Shown here: positions 1 through 12,711 of the stretch, piece after piece
How the letters are laid out: each line of letters starts with the position of its first letter
Position numbering within the stretch: position 1 is the first letter of the stretch
DNA from: Hordeum vulgare subsp. vulgare
Taxonomy: Eukaryota > Streptophyta > Magnoliopsida > Poales > Poaceae
Length of the DNA: 64,000 bases
NCBI RefSeq assembly: GCF_904849725.1
Contig: NC_058524.1
Location: 493,708,263-493,772,262 of the forward strand
Direction of reading: 5' to 3'
Program-made: the position numbers and the translations under genes
Notes under the pieces: model-generated
What the model was told of the DNA's origin: nothing
What the model saw: the letters and a program-made list of their open reading frames with translations, nothing else
Database searches by the model: none

Positions 1-3000
1 ACCAAAGTGGCCTTGTAAAATGTTCATCAACTCCGAAAAAATGTGGCAACATCAACGTGGGACAACTCATATTTTTACTTGCCATTTTTGTTTATTGAAT
101 TAACCCAATAATTATTTGAATTGGAGTTATAAAATGTTATAAGTAAGTTTATAGCTCCAATAAATATGAAACTTGGCCACGACCTTTGGAATATTTCTTG
201 TAGTGTTGAGAAATTTTTTCATATGGTTTTACAAAATGATTTAGTGCCTCAAATAAGTCAATATAAACTGGAGAAATAGAAAAATAGAGCAACTGAATAA
301 AGAAAAAAAGAAGAACCTACTAGAGGCCCAGGAGGGGGCCGACCCAGCAGCCCAGCTACTAGTCACCCCAACCTCTCGCTAGGAGGATTGGGTCGTGTGG
401 CTCAGGCACGCCGGCACGCGCCCGACCACCTCCTCTCTGCCTACTCGCCGCTAGAGGCTGCTAAGAGCGCAACACGACGCCCTCGCCCCGTGCCCGTCTT
501 CTCTTCTCCCCTGTCCTCATCATCTCTTTCCCCTGTATCTCTCTTCGTCTCTCGTTCGCTCTCTCTCTCGCCCAAGAGCGCCGTTGTGCGCCGTCGCAAC
601 CACAACCAGCTCTGAGCCCCCCTCTGTGTGCTACAGCTTCCCGTCGAGCAACCCGTCCTCCGGCCGAAGAAATTGAGCCCTGAGGCACCGAGGCGACGCC
701 ACCAACCTCCTCATCGCTACCGGTCATCGGGTCTTGCCGTCGTCGATTCGCCGACCATGAAGCGCCCCCGACCGCGTCGTCGACGCCTCTATATCCACTG
801 TGAACTCCCGTTGTTTCCCCCAATCCTCGTCGTCATTACCCTCTTCTAGCCTCGCTAGCCACCTGAGCCCGAAAGCTCTTGCTGCCGGCCATGGCGCCGC
901 CATTGCTAGAGGCCCCTAGTCTTGTTGCCGAGCACACCTTCGTGCTCAGCGAGCTCGCACAAGGTTGTAGCCGCCTTCAACTCCTCCTCCCGATGCTCCT
1001 AGCCTGAGCCCGTCCTAGCCCAATCCCCAGCCGCTATAGCCATCATCGCCAGCGATGCTACGGGTCACCCCACCCCGTCACACGTGCCAGAATGGATGCA
1101 GCCCATGCACCGGTGTCGATTGTGCCGCTGACAAAACTCCAGCGATGTGACGTGGTCGACCATTAGCGCTAATCCCCCTATTAATTATTCCCCTAGAGGT
1201 GTGACAGTGGGCCCCGCTGAGTGTCAAACCCCGGGTTAGTGTGGGTTAACCCCTACTTAGCCCCGAATCACTGACCGACTGACCCACCGGTCAGATTTGA
1301 CCAAAAATGGTGACTTGACCAGCTGACACAAGCCTTACGTATAGCTGACGCAATTAATGCATTTCTGGGTTTTAAATAATGCAAGAAATTGCTAAAATTT
1401 GTAAAATTCATAGAAATTCAACCGTAACTTCAAATGAAATAAATTATATACGAAAAAATATCAGTAAAATCCAAAGAATCCATTTGTACTATTTTCATGC
1501 ATGATAGAGCAACCGAAATAGGAGAATTTGGACATTTTGTTCAAAATGCAATATGTAATCTTCACATATGGAGTTGAATTTGAATCTTGGGTGCAAATCT
1601 ACTTCATTTAAATCTGGTGCTAGGTGTATTATGCCAAACCACATCATATTGCCATGTCATATTCATCCATCATATTGTTGCATTTGATATGTATTAATTT
1701 GTCCCCCCTTCGATGGTTGTTTCTTCTTGTTAGGTCTTGTTCCGGAGGGTACGATCGAGTATCCATCTGAGGAGTAGTGAAATGTTGACGTTCTATCAGG
1801 CAAGCAAACCGCCTTGAACATTCCGATACAATCGCACTCTCTCGCTCTTGCTCTCATTTATTGCACTAGGACAATAAGACTCAACTGTTACCTGTTACGG
1901 TAGTTGAACCCATTTCTCTGTATGACCTGTCATTGTACAGTAAATAGCTGAACCAAGCAACCTAGCATACTTGATAGATGCTTGAGCCATGTTGTGCTAC
2001 TTCCCTTCCATGCTTGCTATGCCTAGAGTCGTGTCAAGTCTTATCCATCTCAGTGATGGTTTGGAATGAATGTGATCATGGTCTAATGAGGAAAGCTAAG
2101 TGTGTGAACCCGATTTGGTAAAGGTAGCGATGAGAGGCCATGTAGGAGTACATGGTGGGTTGTCTTATTGAGACCGTCCTTAAGAGATGAGTCCTGTGTA
2201 TGTTATCCAAGACTAGCTACTACCACACATTGGGATCCTTAGTAGAAACTCTCGACTTACTAATCACCTTGACCTCTGTTCGGGAGTTGCAACTAGTTTT
2301 TGGTATTTGTAGTTCATGCTAGTAGTCTACCGAGTGGCAACCCGTACAGGTAGGCTTGGGACAGACTAGGCATCGTGGTCCGGTGTACCAAGCGTAGTAC
2401 CATCCGTCGAGGTGGGCTTGGGAACCCTGCACACATTGTTTGGGGCAGTAGAGGAAACTTTGTCCGGACTTCCTTGCGAGTTCAGTTTCAAATAGGTGAG
2501 TCTTGTGTGGTTAGTCAGGTCGTGTTCGACGCCCATGCCAGTGCTTCCACTTGAAGGTTGTCGAGATGCATGCCATGCATATGGTGATAAGTGGTGAGAG
2601 CGTGTGTGAAGAAGTACACCCCGGCAGGGTAATCATCTATTCAAATAGCCGCATCCGCGGAAATGGACTAATTGGAAACTCATATGGTCATAGACAACTT
2701 GAAGTGGATACTATATAATGCGCAAGTGAAGTGTGAGTGCTATAGATGGCCTTCCCGTAGGAAAACGGGAGTGGATCCATAGTGATGTATTGTTGCGGTG
2801 ACTAGTTAGTGGACTCGTGTGGGCTTTCTCACATTATTAAACTACACGTAGTCGTAGTACAAGATAGCCAGTGAGTCAAAGCTGGTTTGCTGCATTAAAC
2901 TCCACAACCCCCCCCCTTTGTTGACACTGATGCATATGTAGTTAGTTCTGATCTATGTCTTGCCCAGTACCATTGTACTCACTGTTGTTTAATTTATGTT

Positions 3001-3114
3001 TTTCCAGAGGAGACTCCAATTCTGCTAGTGGTTTAATGATAAGATTGATGTTGACCGAGTAGTTTGGAACTCCCAAACAGCAGCTTGGTTCCTATGGAGG
3101 ATCTTGTAGGTAGA
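1..3114. repeat. Non-coding LTR-like sequence of an unnamed large-LTR retroelement, cut by the window edge
   Basis: No convincing coding region is present. A GC-rich block (about 380-1130) with short overlapping frames on both strands is followed by AT-rich, non-repetitive DNA up to 3114. The same order, GC-rich leader then AT-rich body, is seen in the 4.9 kb LTRs of the LARD at 4436-17597, so I infer a piece of a related large LTR. No second copy lies in the window. At 3115 it is interrupted by another LTR; GTAGA (3110-3114) would be the left half of that insertion's target duplication. Strand and family are not determined. Confidence 0.4.
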
Positions 3115-3997
3115 TGATACGTCTCCAACGTATCTATAATTTTTTATGGTTCCATGCTATTATCTTGTCAAATTTTGGATGTTTTGTATGCCTTTTATAT
3201 CTTTTTTTGGACTAACTTATTAAGTCAGTGCCAAGTGCCAGTTCCTGTTTTTTTTCGTGTTTTTTACACTTTTCAGAGGAGGATTTTAAACGGTGTGCAA
3301 ACGGAATAAAACTTCCGAAAAGATTTTTTCCCGAACAGAAGATACTCAAGAGACGTAAGAACCAAGCCAGGGGCCACCAGGGGACCCCACAAACCCCCTA
3401 GGCGCGGCCAAGGGGGCCCACGCCTAGCAGGCTTGTGGGACCCCTATGGCTCGTCTGCCTACCTCTTCCGCCTAAAAATTCCTAAAAATTCCAAAACTTT
3501 GAGAGAGATCCACGAAAATACTTTTCCGCCACCGCAAGCTTCTGTCTCCGCAAGATCCCATCTGGGGCACGTTCTCGTGCCCTGCCGGAGGGGGGATTCG
3601 GGTACGGAGGGCTTCTTCATCAACACCATGACCTCTCCGATGATGCGTGAGTAGTTCACAATAAACCTTCGGGTCCATAGCTAGTAGCTAGATGGCTTCT
3701 TCTCTCTCTTGGATCTTCAATACAAAGTTCTCCATGATCTTCGTGGAGATCTATCCGATGTAATCTTCCTTTGTGGTGTGTTTGTCGAGATCCGATGAAT
3801 TGTGGATTTATGATCAGATTATCTATGAATCTTATTTGAGTTTATTCTGATCTCTTATATGCATGATTTCATATCCTTGTAATTCTCTTCGAGTTGTGGG
3901 TTTTGTTTGGTCAACTTGATCTATGATTCTTGCAATGGGAGAAGTGCTTGGTTTTGGGTTCATACCATGCGGTGACCTCACCCAGTGACAGAAGGGG
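3115..3997 (+). repeat. Truncated gypsy LTR of family F (5' part only)
   Basis: It starts TGATACGTCTCCAACG and matches the LTRs at 62844-64000 (same strand) and 29167-30814 (reverse) over its whole length, including the leader near 3590-3700 and the block ending CCCAGTGACAGAAGGGG. Family LTRs are about 1.65 kb, so roughly the last 770 bp are missing. The sequence switches at 3997/3998 into an LTR of another gypsy family. A GC-rich inverted repeat lies at 3370-3451. No internal domain belonging to this copy remains in the window. Confidence 0.85.
3370..3451. repeat. GC-rich inverted repeat inside family F LTR
   Basis: The left arm (GGGACCCCACAAACC then CCTAGGCGCGG) pairs with the right arm (CACGCCTAGCAGG then CTTGTGGGACCCC). 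Similar hairpins occur in LTRs of both gypsy families here (4007-4109, 23860-23930, 30480-30555, 34090-34190, 34443-34505, 63095-63180) and inside element X at 19617-19722. Confidence 0.7.
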
Positions 3998-4366
3998 TAG
4001 CAAAAGAGGGGGGCAGAGGGCCAGCAGGGAGCCCACAAGCCCCCTAGGCGCGACCAGTGGGTAGGCCGCGCCTAGCAGGCTTGTGGCTTCCTGCTGGCTC
4101 CCCTCTGGTACTTCTTCGGCCCGGTATTTTTTATAAATTCCAAAATAAATCCTCGTTGATTTTCACGGCTTTTGGAGTTGCGCGGAATAGGTATCTCAAG
4201 CTTGCTCCTTTTTCAGGCCAGAATTCCAGCTGCCGGCCTTCTCCCTCTTCATGTAAACCTTGCAAAATAAGAGAGAAAAGGCATAAGTATTGTACCGTGA
4301 AGTGTGATAACAGCCCATAAAGCGAGAAATAACAACATGAAAGCATGATGCAAAATGAACGTATCA
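3998..4366 (-). repeat. 3' LTR remnant of gypsy X
   Basis: It matches 34075-34438, the first part of the X 5' LTR, including the GC-rich hairpin at 4007-4109 and the terminus ending GTATCA at 4366 (TGATAC on the minus strand). The full LTR is about 1.5 kb; the remainder is deleted and the sequence joins a family F LTR at 3997. Confidence 0.88.
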
Positions 4367-4380
4367 ACTCCTCCAAGCTT
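4367..4380 (-). other. Polypurine tract of gypsy X
   Basis: On the minus strand this reads AAGCTTGGAGGAGT, directly before the 3' LTR start TGATAC. It would prime plus-strand DNA synthesis. Confidence 0.75.
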
Positions 4381-4435
4381 AGACCTCGCTTGTCCTCAAG
4401 CGAAAGCCGAGATCAATAAATATGCCCACACGTTT

Positions 4436-7400
4436 TGTGACAGCCCGAGACCGACGTTCCAGCAGATTCCCCTCCTATACCGTTTTCGTCGTGTGTTTAT
4501 TTTTATTTTTCGCATCATCATCGCATCATGAGCATCATCAACATCGCATCGGCACTCCGTTGCCGCCGGTTTTCAAAACTTGCATCCGCTGTTAGTTGTC
4601 GGTTCTCTCCGTGTTTGTCGTTGTCCGTTCTGAGCCCGACCACACACGCACGCACCCGCGGCACTGTCAAAATCTTGTTTTTAAAAGTGTGCATAAAACT
4701 TTCTCTGATTGAGTTGAAACTTGGCATCCAGTCTTATTTTAACTTAGGTAGGCCGCCTGCCAAATTTCGTCGCAATCGGAATCCGTCTGGTACCCGAACG
4801 GTCGACCGTAGCGGCTCCGTATTCGGTCTATCGTCGGATGTTTGTTGGTGTTTTTAAAATACGTTGTCGGGTGCCCTTTTTCCCTCTCATCTCTAGCTAA
4901 CCTACTCTACACAGCCACATTGCCCGTCCCTGCTTCGAGATCGTTCGATTCCGAGTGCGTAGTTGAAACCCGGGCGAAAGTCTGCTAACCCTAGCCTGCA
5001 TTCCCTATATAAACACCCCTTACCTACCTATTTGGGCGCCCCCTAATACTCCTCGGGGTCCGCGCCCCACCTAACCCCAGCAGCCGCCACCTCCAGCCTC
5101 TCTCCTCCCCTCCTCTCGCGGGCCCGCCAGGCCCAGATCGGGCCCGTCCGAGCCAATCTGCCGCCGCTGCTCGCGAGCATCTCCCGCAGCTACCCGAGGC
5201 TGGCTCCCCCAAGCTCCACGAGCAGCAGTGGCTGCCCTAGCCAGATCCACCCCATGCGTTGCGCCCCATGCCGCTCCGGCGAGCCCCCGCTTCCAGCCGA
5301 ACGGAGCGCCGCCCCTCGGTCCCGCGCGTTGGAGCCGCCCCGCACCTTGCCTGCCCGAGTCACCGGAGGACAGCCCCGCCGGATCCAAGGCCGAGCAGCG
5401 CCCACGCCGCCCCTGCCGGAGGAGCCGGCCCGACCCTGCCTCAGCAGGTGCTGCCGAACCCGCCGCAGATCCCCACCTCATCGCCAAGCCCTACTGCATC
5501 CGCCGCCATGACTCCCGCTCGGGAGGACGAGAAGAGCGCAACCGCTCGCGCTCGTTGTGGTGGGCCTCACCCCACGCGGCCCAGGAGTTGGCCCAGGCGA
5601 GCCACACCGGCTAGCTGCGTCGCCCAGGCCCAGGAGCACCCCGACCCAGCGGCCCACCTCTAGATCTGGCCCGATGGCTAGGTGAGCAGCACCTCTCCCA
5701 TGCTATACAGCGCCCCGTGCACCATGTTGCTATATTGCGCCTACTAGTTTGGCCCGTTTAGTTTATTTAGGATTTTCGGAATTAATTTAATTCCAGGAAA
5801 TTGTCGGATATTAAAACGAGCGTAGATATTTAACCGAGTGTCGGATCGCGACGTGTTGTATATGGATCTTGTGTGGTTTTGCGCGTAAATTCATAATTTA
5901 TAACTTGCATGCATGTTTGACGTAGTTTGGCTTGCCATATGCCTAGTTTAGCGTGTTGTCCTAATAGGTGATTGCCCCGTATTTATTTTCACGCGTGTCC
6001 GGATTGCTCAAACTCCGTGCATAAAATGCTCATGTTTTTAGGGACCCTTTGCCATGTATTTTAGAGTAGTTGTTGGTATTTTTTCATCTATGATTCCGTA
6101 GCTAGTTTGGTATACCGTGTTTAGGACATATTCCCGCATATACGTGTGGCATTGTTTTTTTATTTGGCAACCCCACATGTTATATATGTTTTCGGGGTAG
6201 CAAAATCCATGGAATTTAACTTTGTATTTAGTTTTAACTTTTGAGCAAGTTAGTGCGTGTGATATTTTGTCGTGATGCCCTTTTGTTTATTTTGTGGGAT
6301 TTTATCCGTGCTTGATATGAAGGAGTGGTCAACTAGAGATTTGCTCTTGGATGTGTAGACTAGACCCTGGTAATTTTGGTTGCAATAGAAATCCATGTTT
6401 AGGTGTGGTTTGCTTGCTCTCAACATGCTAGGAAATAGTGCTAATTTGGAGATGCTGAAACATTTCTAAGTCTGAAATCTGTTATATTTTGTTGTTGTCT
6501 TGTCTTGAGTTTATCTGGTGATCTATAGCTCTTTTGAGGTTGGTGCAATGGAGTTAGTTGTAGACTTTAGGATTCTCTACCATGCTGTCAATTTTCATGC
6601 CATTTGGACTCCTGTAGCTTATGGTCTTGCTGCTATCAATATGCCTTCAGATCGAAAACTGCACTTTCATAAACTATGGTTTTCACTAAGTCTGAAATAG
6701 TGTGTGAGATGCCATTTTGTGACTTCTTTTCCTAGTGATCCATGCTTCCATGCTAGGTGTTGTTAGTTGTATGTTTTAGTGCATCTTGCCCTCTACCACC
6801 TCATGCCTTGGTTGAGTATATAGGATTTGTATAGCTCGTAGTTGTGGGGTGTAGTAAATGCTATGTGGCTGATTTTGGCAGATGGTAGTGATTTCTTGTT
6901 TAGCTCGTAGTTGTTGACCGTTGCTCCCTTTTGATCGTGTCCTATACGAAACTTGCTTAGAATCTCGTGTAGTTTCATATCTTGCTGGTTGTATGTCTTG
7001 AAATGCTTGTGAGTGCCGTTGCACACATTTTGCATTCATGGGATCATATCTTGCGGTGTTCGTATCTTTTGTTCCCTAGCTCCGTTGGAGATGTTCTCTA
7101 TGTGTAAATTTCTTGTAACGACACGAAGAATCACGTGAACCTATTTGTTTTGCTGTTTAACAAACATTTAAACGTGTTAATTCAGATCTGGACAGAATTG
7201 TAAATTAACAGGTGAGGTCGTTTCGGAGGTACTATATGTCATTGCTGACCTCATTTAAAATGCCTAGGTAGGTAGTTTAATTACGCTCCACCTCTTGCCA
7301 TGTTTAACCACATTTAATATTGTCGTGTAATTAATCGGGATAGAAATAAATAAATCTGTATGTGGAGTTTCGTCAATATGCAACTCGTTGCATATTGAAC

Positions 7401-9310
7401 TTGACTTAATATGTAGTGTTTGGTTGTTGTGAATTGTCATGCCATGTCATGCATGTTTACAGCCGCTCATGCATCATATGTGTTGTGCATCGTGTGGTGA
7501 ATATCATGTGTTGATTCTTGTTTCCGGTTTCCTCCCTCTCTATAGAGTTCCGCAAGCGTGTCGGAATGTCAGGGCCCGTTCGACTACGTCGGTTCGTCTG
7601 CTTCACGGAGTCGTTCTTCTTCCAAGTAGGATCTCAGGCAAGATGACCATTTCCCCAGATACCATTACTATCATTGCCATGCTAGTATTACCGTTTCTAT
7701 CGTTATGTCTCGTTGCCTACCACCTGTTAAATATCAGCCTCTCAACATTGCCATGAAAACCTTCAACCTGTTCATAACCTAGCAAACCACTGATTGGCTA
7801 TATTACTGCTTGCTTAACCATGTGTTAGCGTTGCTAGTTGCAAGTGCAGTTTCCATGTGAAAACATGGGTTCCTTGTTATATCACCATATTAAATGCTAT
7901 TTAAATTAATGCACCTATATACTTGGTAAAAGGTGGAAGGCTTGGCCATTCTAGCATGGTGTTTTGTTCCACCTTTGCCCCCTTAGTTTCGGCTACCGGT
8001 GTTATGTTCCATAATTGAGCGCTCCTAACACGATCGGAGTTGTTATGGGGACCCCCCTTGATAATTCGTTTTGGATTAAAGCTGGTCTAGCAAGGCCCAA
8101 CAATGGTACTACATTTGCCCAACATAATAATTTGGTTAATACTAAAAGCATAGGGCGTCATGAACCCGAGGAGTAATTCTACATAATACAAGGAGGGCCA
8201 GTGCTGATGGTGCTGGTCCAAAAGAGAGCATCTTACTAATGCTACCCGAGGCAACTGGGTGTATGGCGTGGTAACCATCGCTCATCCGTCGTGTCCTGAG
8301 AACGAGATACGCGGCTCCTATCGGGATCGTCGACACGCCGGGTAGCCTTGCTGGATTAGTTTTACCTTTGACGAATGTCTTGTGCATCGGGATTCCGGTG
8401 ATGCTTTGGGAAATCTCACAGTTGAGGTTTTCCACTAAGGAGTCCGACAAGATCGCGAGCTTCATGATCGAGGATTTCTATGCGGCTTGTGGTAATTTGT
8501 GATGGATTAGTTGGAGCACCCGTGGAGGGTTAAATCTTTCGGAAAGTCGTGCCCGCGGTAATGTGGCAACGTGGAAACTTTGTTTAACACTGGTTCTAGA
8601 TAACTTGAAGTTAACTTAATTAAAACTTGCCAACTTAGTGCGTAACCGTGACTTTCTCTTTCGTGAGTTCCTTCTCCGATCGAGGACACGGTGGGGTTAT
8701 GTCTGACGTAGGTAGGTGTTCAGGATCATTCTATTGATCATTATTAGTTCACGTCCGCTATGCGTAGATCGTTTCCCTCTTATTCTTGTAATCGTAAGTA
8801 GCCACCTCATATAATGCTTTGTCGCTTGCTGCAGCCTCACCACTTAACCATACCTCACCTAATAAGCTTTGCTAGTCTTGGTACCTTTGGAAATGAGATT
8901 GCTGAGTCCCCTGTGGCTCACAGATTACTAGAACACCAGTTGCAGGTACAAGTAAAGGTTACTTGACGCGAGCGTGTTGATTGTTCATTTGGAGTTGCTT
9001 CTTCTTCTTCTTCATCGATCTAGGATGGGTTCCAGACCGGCAGCTTGGGATAGCAAGGATGGACGTCGTTCTTCTTTTCTCGTTTGTTTTCGTCCGTAGT
9101 CGGACCCTGCTCTTCTTCATGATGTTTATGTATTGTACTGATGTGACTCTGATGTAGCTTGTGGCGAGTGTAAGTCAATTCCATATATCTCTTCTTTTCA
9201 GTACATGTACTTGTAACGATATCCATTCTTGCGAAACGACGAGATGCGCTTCTATCCCTGACGAGGCCCTCATGCCAAATTGAGGATAGGATCGCATCTT
9301 GGGTGTTACA
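4436..9310 (+). repeat. 5' LTR of LARD D (about 4.9 kb)
   Basis: Alignable from end to end with 12712-17597. It contains a TATA box, a GC-rich leader (about 5040-5690), then AT-rich DNA without coding capacity. GC-rich frames at 5228-5663 are not conserved in the other LTR because indels shift them, so I do not call a gene. Two stretches compared by eye (about 85 and 105 bp) gave 7 and 4 differences, so the insertion is not recent. Confidence 0.9.
5006..5013 (+). promoter_or_regulatory. TATA box of LARD D 5' LTR
   Basis: TATATAAA followed by a pyrimidine- and C-rich GC-rich leader. It is conserved at the equivalent place in the 3' LTR (13270-13277). It marks the likely U3/R boundary region; transcription is inferred only. 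Confidence 0.6.
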
Positions 9311-9313
9311 AGT

Positions 9314-9325
9314 TGGTATCAGAGC
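9314..9325 (+). other. Primer binding site, tRNA-iMet type, LARD D
   Basis: TGGTATCAGAGC, the standard complement of the initiator tRNA-Met 3' end, three bases after the LTR end at 9310. It supplies the start of minus-strand cDNA synthesis. Confidence 0.88.
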
Positions 9326-10269
9326 AGTACCGACCTAGGAGCCTCCTTGATTGATCGAACTTGGCCGAGTCGAGTCTAGTGAAAAATTGCTTTGAGTCTA
9401 GTTATATATCGGAGAGTAGGATTCTTTTTTCTCCTCTTCTACACTCTGGCGAGGAATCTTGACGTAATAGTTTAATTCTACTCCCCTTCTCACTCAAATT
9501 TTTTTAGGATCCCGCGGATATTTTTGGAATCTATATGATGTCGATGTGACGGAGTTCTGTCTTGGTGCCTCCAGTCTGACTTGATTTCTTCCGGGGAGTT
9601 GAGCTCCAGGGGATTCTCGAACACATCGTTATCATTCAGATTTCTTAGAATCTCAGGACGAAGGATGTTCGTAATTGCTTCCATACTAGTAGTGGCGAGA
9701 GGAGTACGGCTTCCCCAATACTGGTGCAGAGAGTTCCGGATGTATCGCCATACTTAGTATCGTTGTGATTACGGGTGTCTGAAATAGACGAGGTTTCGAG
9801 ATTCTGGTTATGTGTTGACGGATGTGATACACTGCACGGGTTAATATAGGAGTTGAGTGATATATTACTCCTTGTATCCGTGGACCAGATTGCATGACCA
9901 GAAATTTCGGTAGTTCTTAGGTGGGAATTCAAGTAGTTACTTATAGGACAATCTTCCACCAAATGCATGATGTTAGGTTAGGGTTCGACATCTAGTGGAT
10001 TCGTTTGTTCACGGTCCACTTACAACGGTTCTCGTTGTGTCTTAAAGAGTCCTTGTAGCTTGCTACGACTTGGGGACGCTTCGTATGTCGTGTGCACTGC
10101 CTTGCACACGATGGCTACTGTAAGGTTCGAGCCCGTGCGATCTTATCCACGAAAATATCGGACGAAATCTCTCTCATGAATTTGTTCTGGCTTGTTTCAT
10201 AAGTCGCAACCTTTGGTTTTGTTGGAGTATGGTAATTCAAGTTGCTTCGATGTCAAGTGGTGATTTCAG

Positions 10270-12700
10270 ATCTTTCCTAAGTGGTGTTCTCATATTTTTA
10301 TGAGAGTACTAATTATGTTGCTCAAATCAAGTCGTCTTTTCAATTCTTCTCAACCGGAGTTCTCTTGTCAATTCTTTCCAACGGGTGTGTTTCTCTCCAA
10401 GTGAATTCTATCCTCTCCAATATTTGCAAGATCAATCTCTCTTTTCTTTCCAGAGTTGTCTCATCTGTCTCAAGTTGTCTTTGTTTTTCCCGCCCTCCCA
10501 CCCTTTTCTTCAGTGATTCAACTTTCATCCAAGAGTCCAATTTTCATTGTTGCTTCCGCTATCTTTTATTCCGTGTCCTATCCGGTGATTCAGTGTGAAG
10601 ATTCTCAGGAGTTCAAGTTCATCATTTCTTCTTTTTGTTCTTATTCCGGTGAATTCAATTAAGTTATCCATGTTCATCATATCCTTTTTATCCTTTAAAT
10701 TCTTCCTTTGTTGGAGATTTTATGAAGTCTTTTTGTTGTCTTTTCTCTCTATTCTATCCAGAGTGTTGAAGGTATCTCAGAAGTTCTTTTTTTCAATTAT
10801 TTCGAGGTGCTGACCTGATCTAGTTTTCATTTGTACTGGTGCAATATCTCTCCTTCTAAGAAATCTTTCAACGGTGGTTTCTTTGAGTGGGCCCATAACC
10901 CATAGGTTCTTTCCCAGGATCTTTTCTGGCTCTTGTAATCTTTTCCCGGAGATCTCTATGCTTTCAACTATGACGTAAGTATGGATCTCATCAGTCATAT
11001 CCCTTCTCCAAGTTCTATTCGAATTAATTCATTCTTTGGATCAACCTTTCATTCTTCTTTATTCCGGAGTGTCTCAGTTATTCTTGGTGGTGTTCTTCTC
11101 GTCATTCTCTCCATTGAAGATTGAAGAGGTGTTTCTCTCAAATCTTGGTCCATTTTCCTATCATTTCAGCTTTGTGGCATCATCTTGAATTGTTCCAATC
11201 ATGAGTGATTCATTTCTTGTTATCCCGTGCATTTTTGAATTGTTTTCATTCTCGAACCTCTGAAGGCCATCATTTTAGAAGATTCTTCGTTCTCAGCTTT
11301 CAGCTTTCACCCTCAATTCTTCTCAATTGTTGTCTCTTCGTTCGTCTCTCAATTATTCTGGTGCATTGTTCTAGTTTTCTCTCACGTGGATCATGATCTC
11401 TTCATTCTCATGTGTCTCCATGCTTTCTTGGTATTCCCATTGAATTGTGAATTTTTACCGGTGCTTCCTTCAATTATGCATCAAGTGGTGCATATCTCTC
11501 TCTCTTCAAGTTTCTTTCAATAAGAATAAGTGGTATGCTAAATCCGTTGCTTGTCATCAATTTAACTTGATGAAGGGTAAGCGTAACATAATTCTTATTC
11601 TTGTTTCATCAAGTGATTTCAATTCTTCTTCCGGAGTGGCTCATGATATCAATTCTTTAACCCAGGTGCTCATCTTTTCTTTTCCGAAGTTCCAAGTTCT
11701 CTCAAGTATATTTTTGTGAAGCTACATCTAAATCTTGGCAAGGTCATAATCTTATTCTTTTCAATCTTCATATCTTTGCATCATTCACTTGTATACGGAG
11801 GTTCTTCATGGTGGTTCATCAAGGTTTCAATCCATTCTCAGGTGTTCTTCAAGATTCTTGTTGGCGAACCTCAAATATTCTTTCTCTTGCTTTTCAAGTG
11901 CAATTCTCCCTCCTTTATCCTTTCAGGTGGTATTGTAACATTCTTGTTAGTGGAGGAGTCTCGAAGAGAATTTGTCTCGAGAATGAGATAGTTAAACCCA
12001 CCATTCTTTGATCATGAGATATTTTTCAACCCATGATTTCTTCACTGAGTTATCTTGGTTTGGATTTCACCTAAAGCTATTCCTATGGATTGTTGCTATC
12101 ATGGTGCTTGTCACTGATCCAAGTTCTCAATGTATCCTCTTGGTGTAAGAAGTTTTGCTTATCTTGTTCTCCCAATCAATCCTTGTTTTCCATTAGTGGT
12201 TGGTTGTCAACTCATTATTTTGAGATGGTTTTCATAAGTCCACTACACGCTTGTTATTTTCATTGTTGGTTTTCCAACAACTCCGTTCAATTCTTCTTGT
12301 GAGGATGCTCTTCAATTCAATTGTGGTAGTAATTGTCATTCTCATCTTCCCAATGATCTAGTTTTAGTCTCTTGTTCCGGAGGCATTGTGATGTTGCTCT
12401 TTTGGGTCAATCGTGTTGTTCTATCAAGATCATGGTGTTCCCTTGTTCTATTTAGTTGTTTGTTGTGAATCTTGTCTAATTCTCCTATCTTATCGAATTT
12501 TTGTTCCCCTTTTCCTATCGAAGTGCTGCCGAAATTTTCTATGAATTCTCGCTTGATTCTCTTGTCATTCTTCTTATATTTGAAATCTTCAAGGATCGTT
12601 GGTTTCACTCGTTTGTCAAAGGAGCATCTAAGTTTTACCTCTTGCTTTCTCATCATCTTCCCCTTTCATTCTTGGATCTCGGGTCAAGATCCTCTTGTAA
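10270..12700 (+). repeat. Pyrimidine-rich low-complexity tract
   Basis: About 2.4 kb in which the plus strand is dominated by T and C, with recurring but inexact words such as CAATTCTT, TTCTTTC, TCAAGTG and GGTGATTC. No fixed repeat period is evident. It has no coding explanation and ends at the purine tract before the 3' LTR. Confidence 0.6.
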
Positions 12701-12711
12701 TGTAGGAGAGT

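Larger units (their letters stand above)
9311..12711 (+). other. Non-coding internal domain of LARD D
   Basis: It contains no recognisable gag, protease, RT, RNase H or integrase on either strand; the longest frames are about 100 codons and T-rich. The first 950 bp are mixed composition. From about 10270 to 12700 the plus strand is strongly pyrimidine-rich. The domain starts with the primer site and ends with a purine-rich GTAGGAGAGT just before the 3' LTR. Confidence 0.8.

Noticed and set aside
388..849. Overlapping frames of 73-120 codons on both strands
   Set aside because: GC-rich leader of an LTR-like sequence; frames overlap on both strands, are Arg/Ser/Pro-rich and have no domain.
5024..5663. 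Several 70-138 codon frames in the LARD 5' LTR as a possible gene
   Set aside because: The homologous region of the other LTR (13307-13971) has indels that change all frames, so no protein is conserved.
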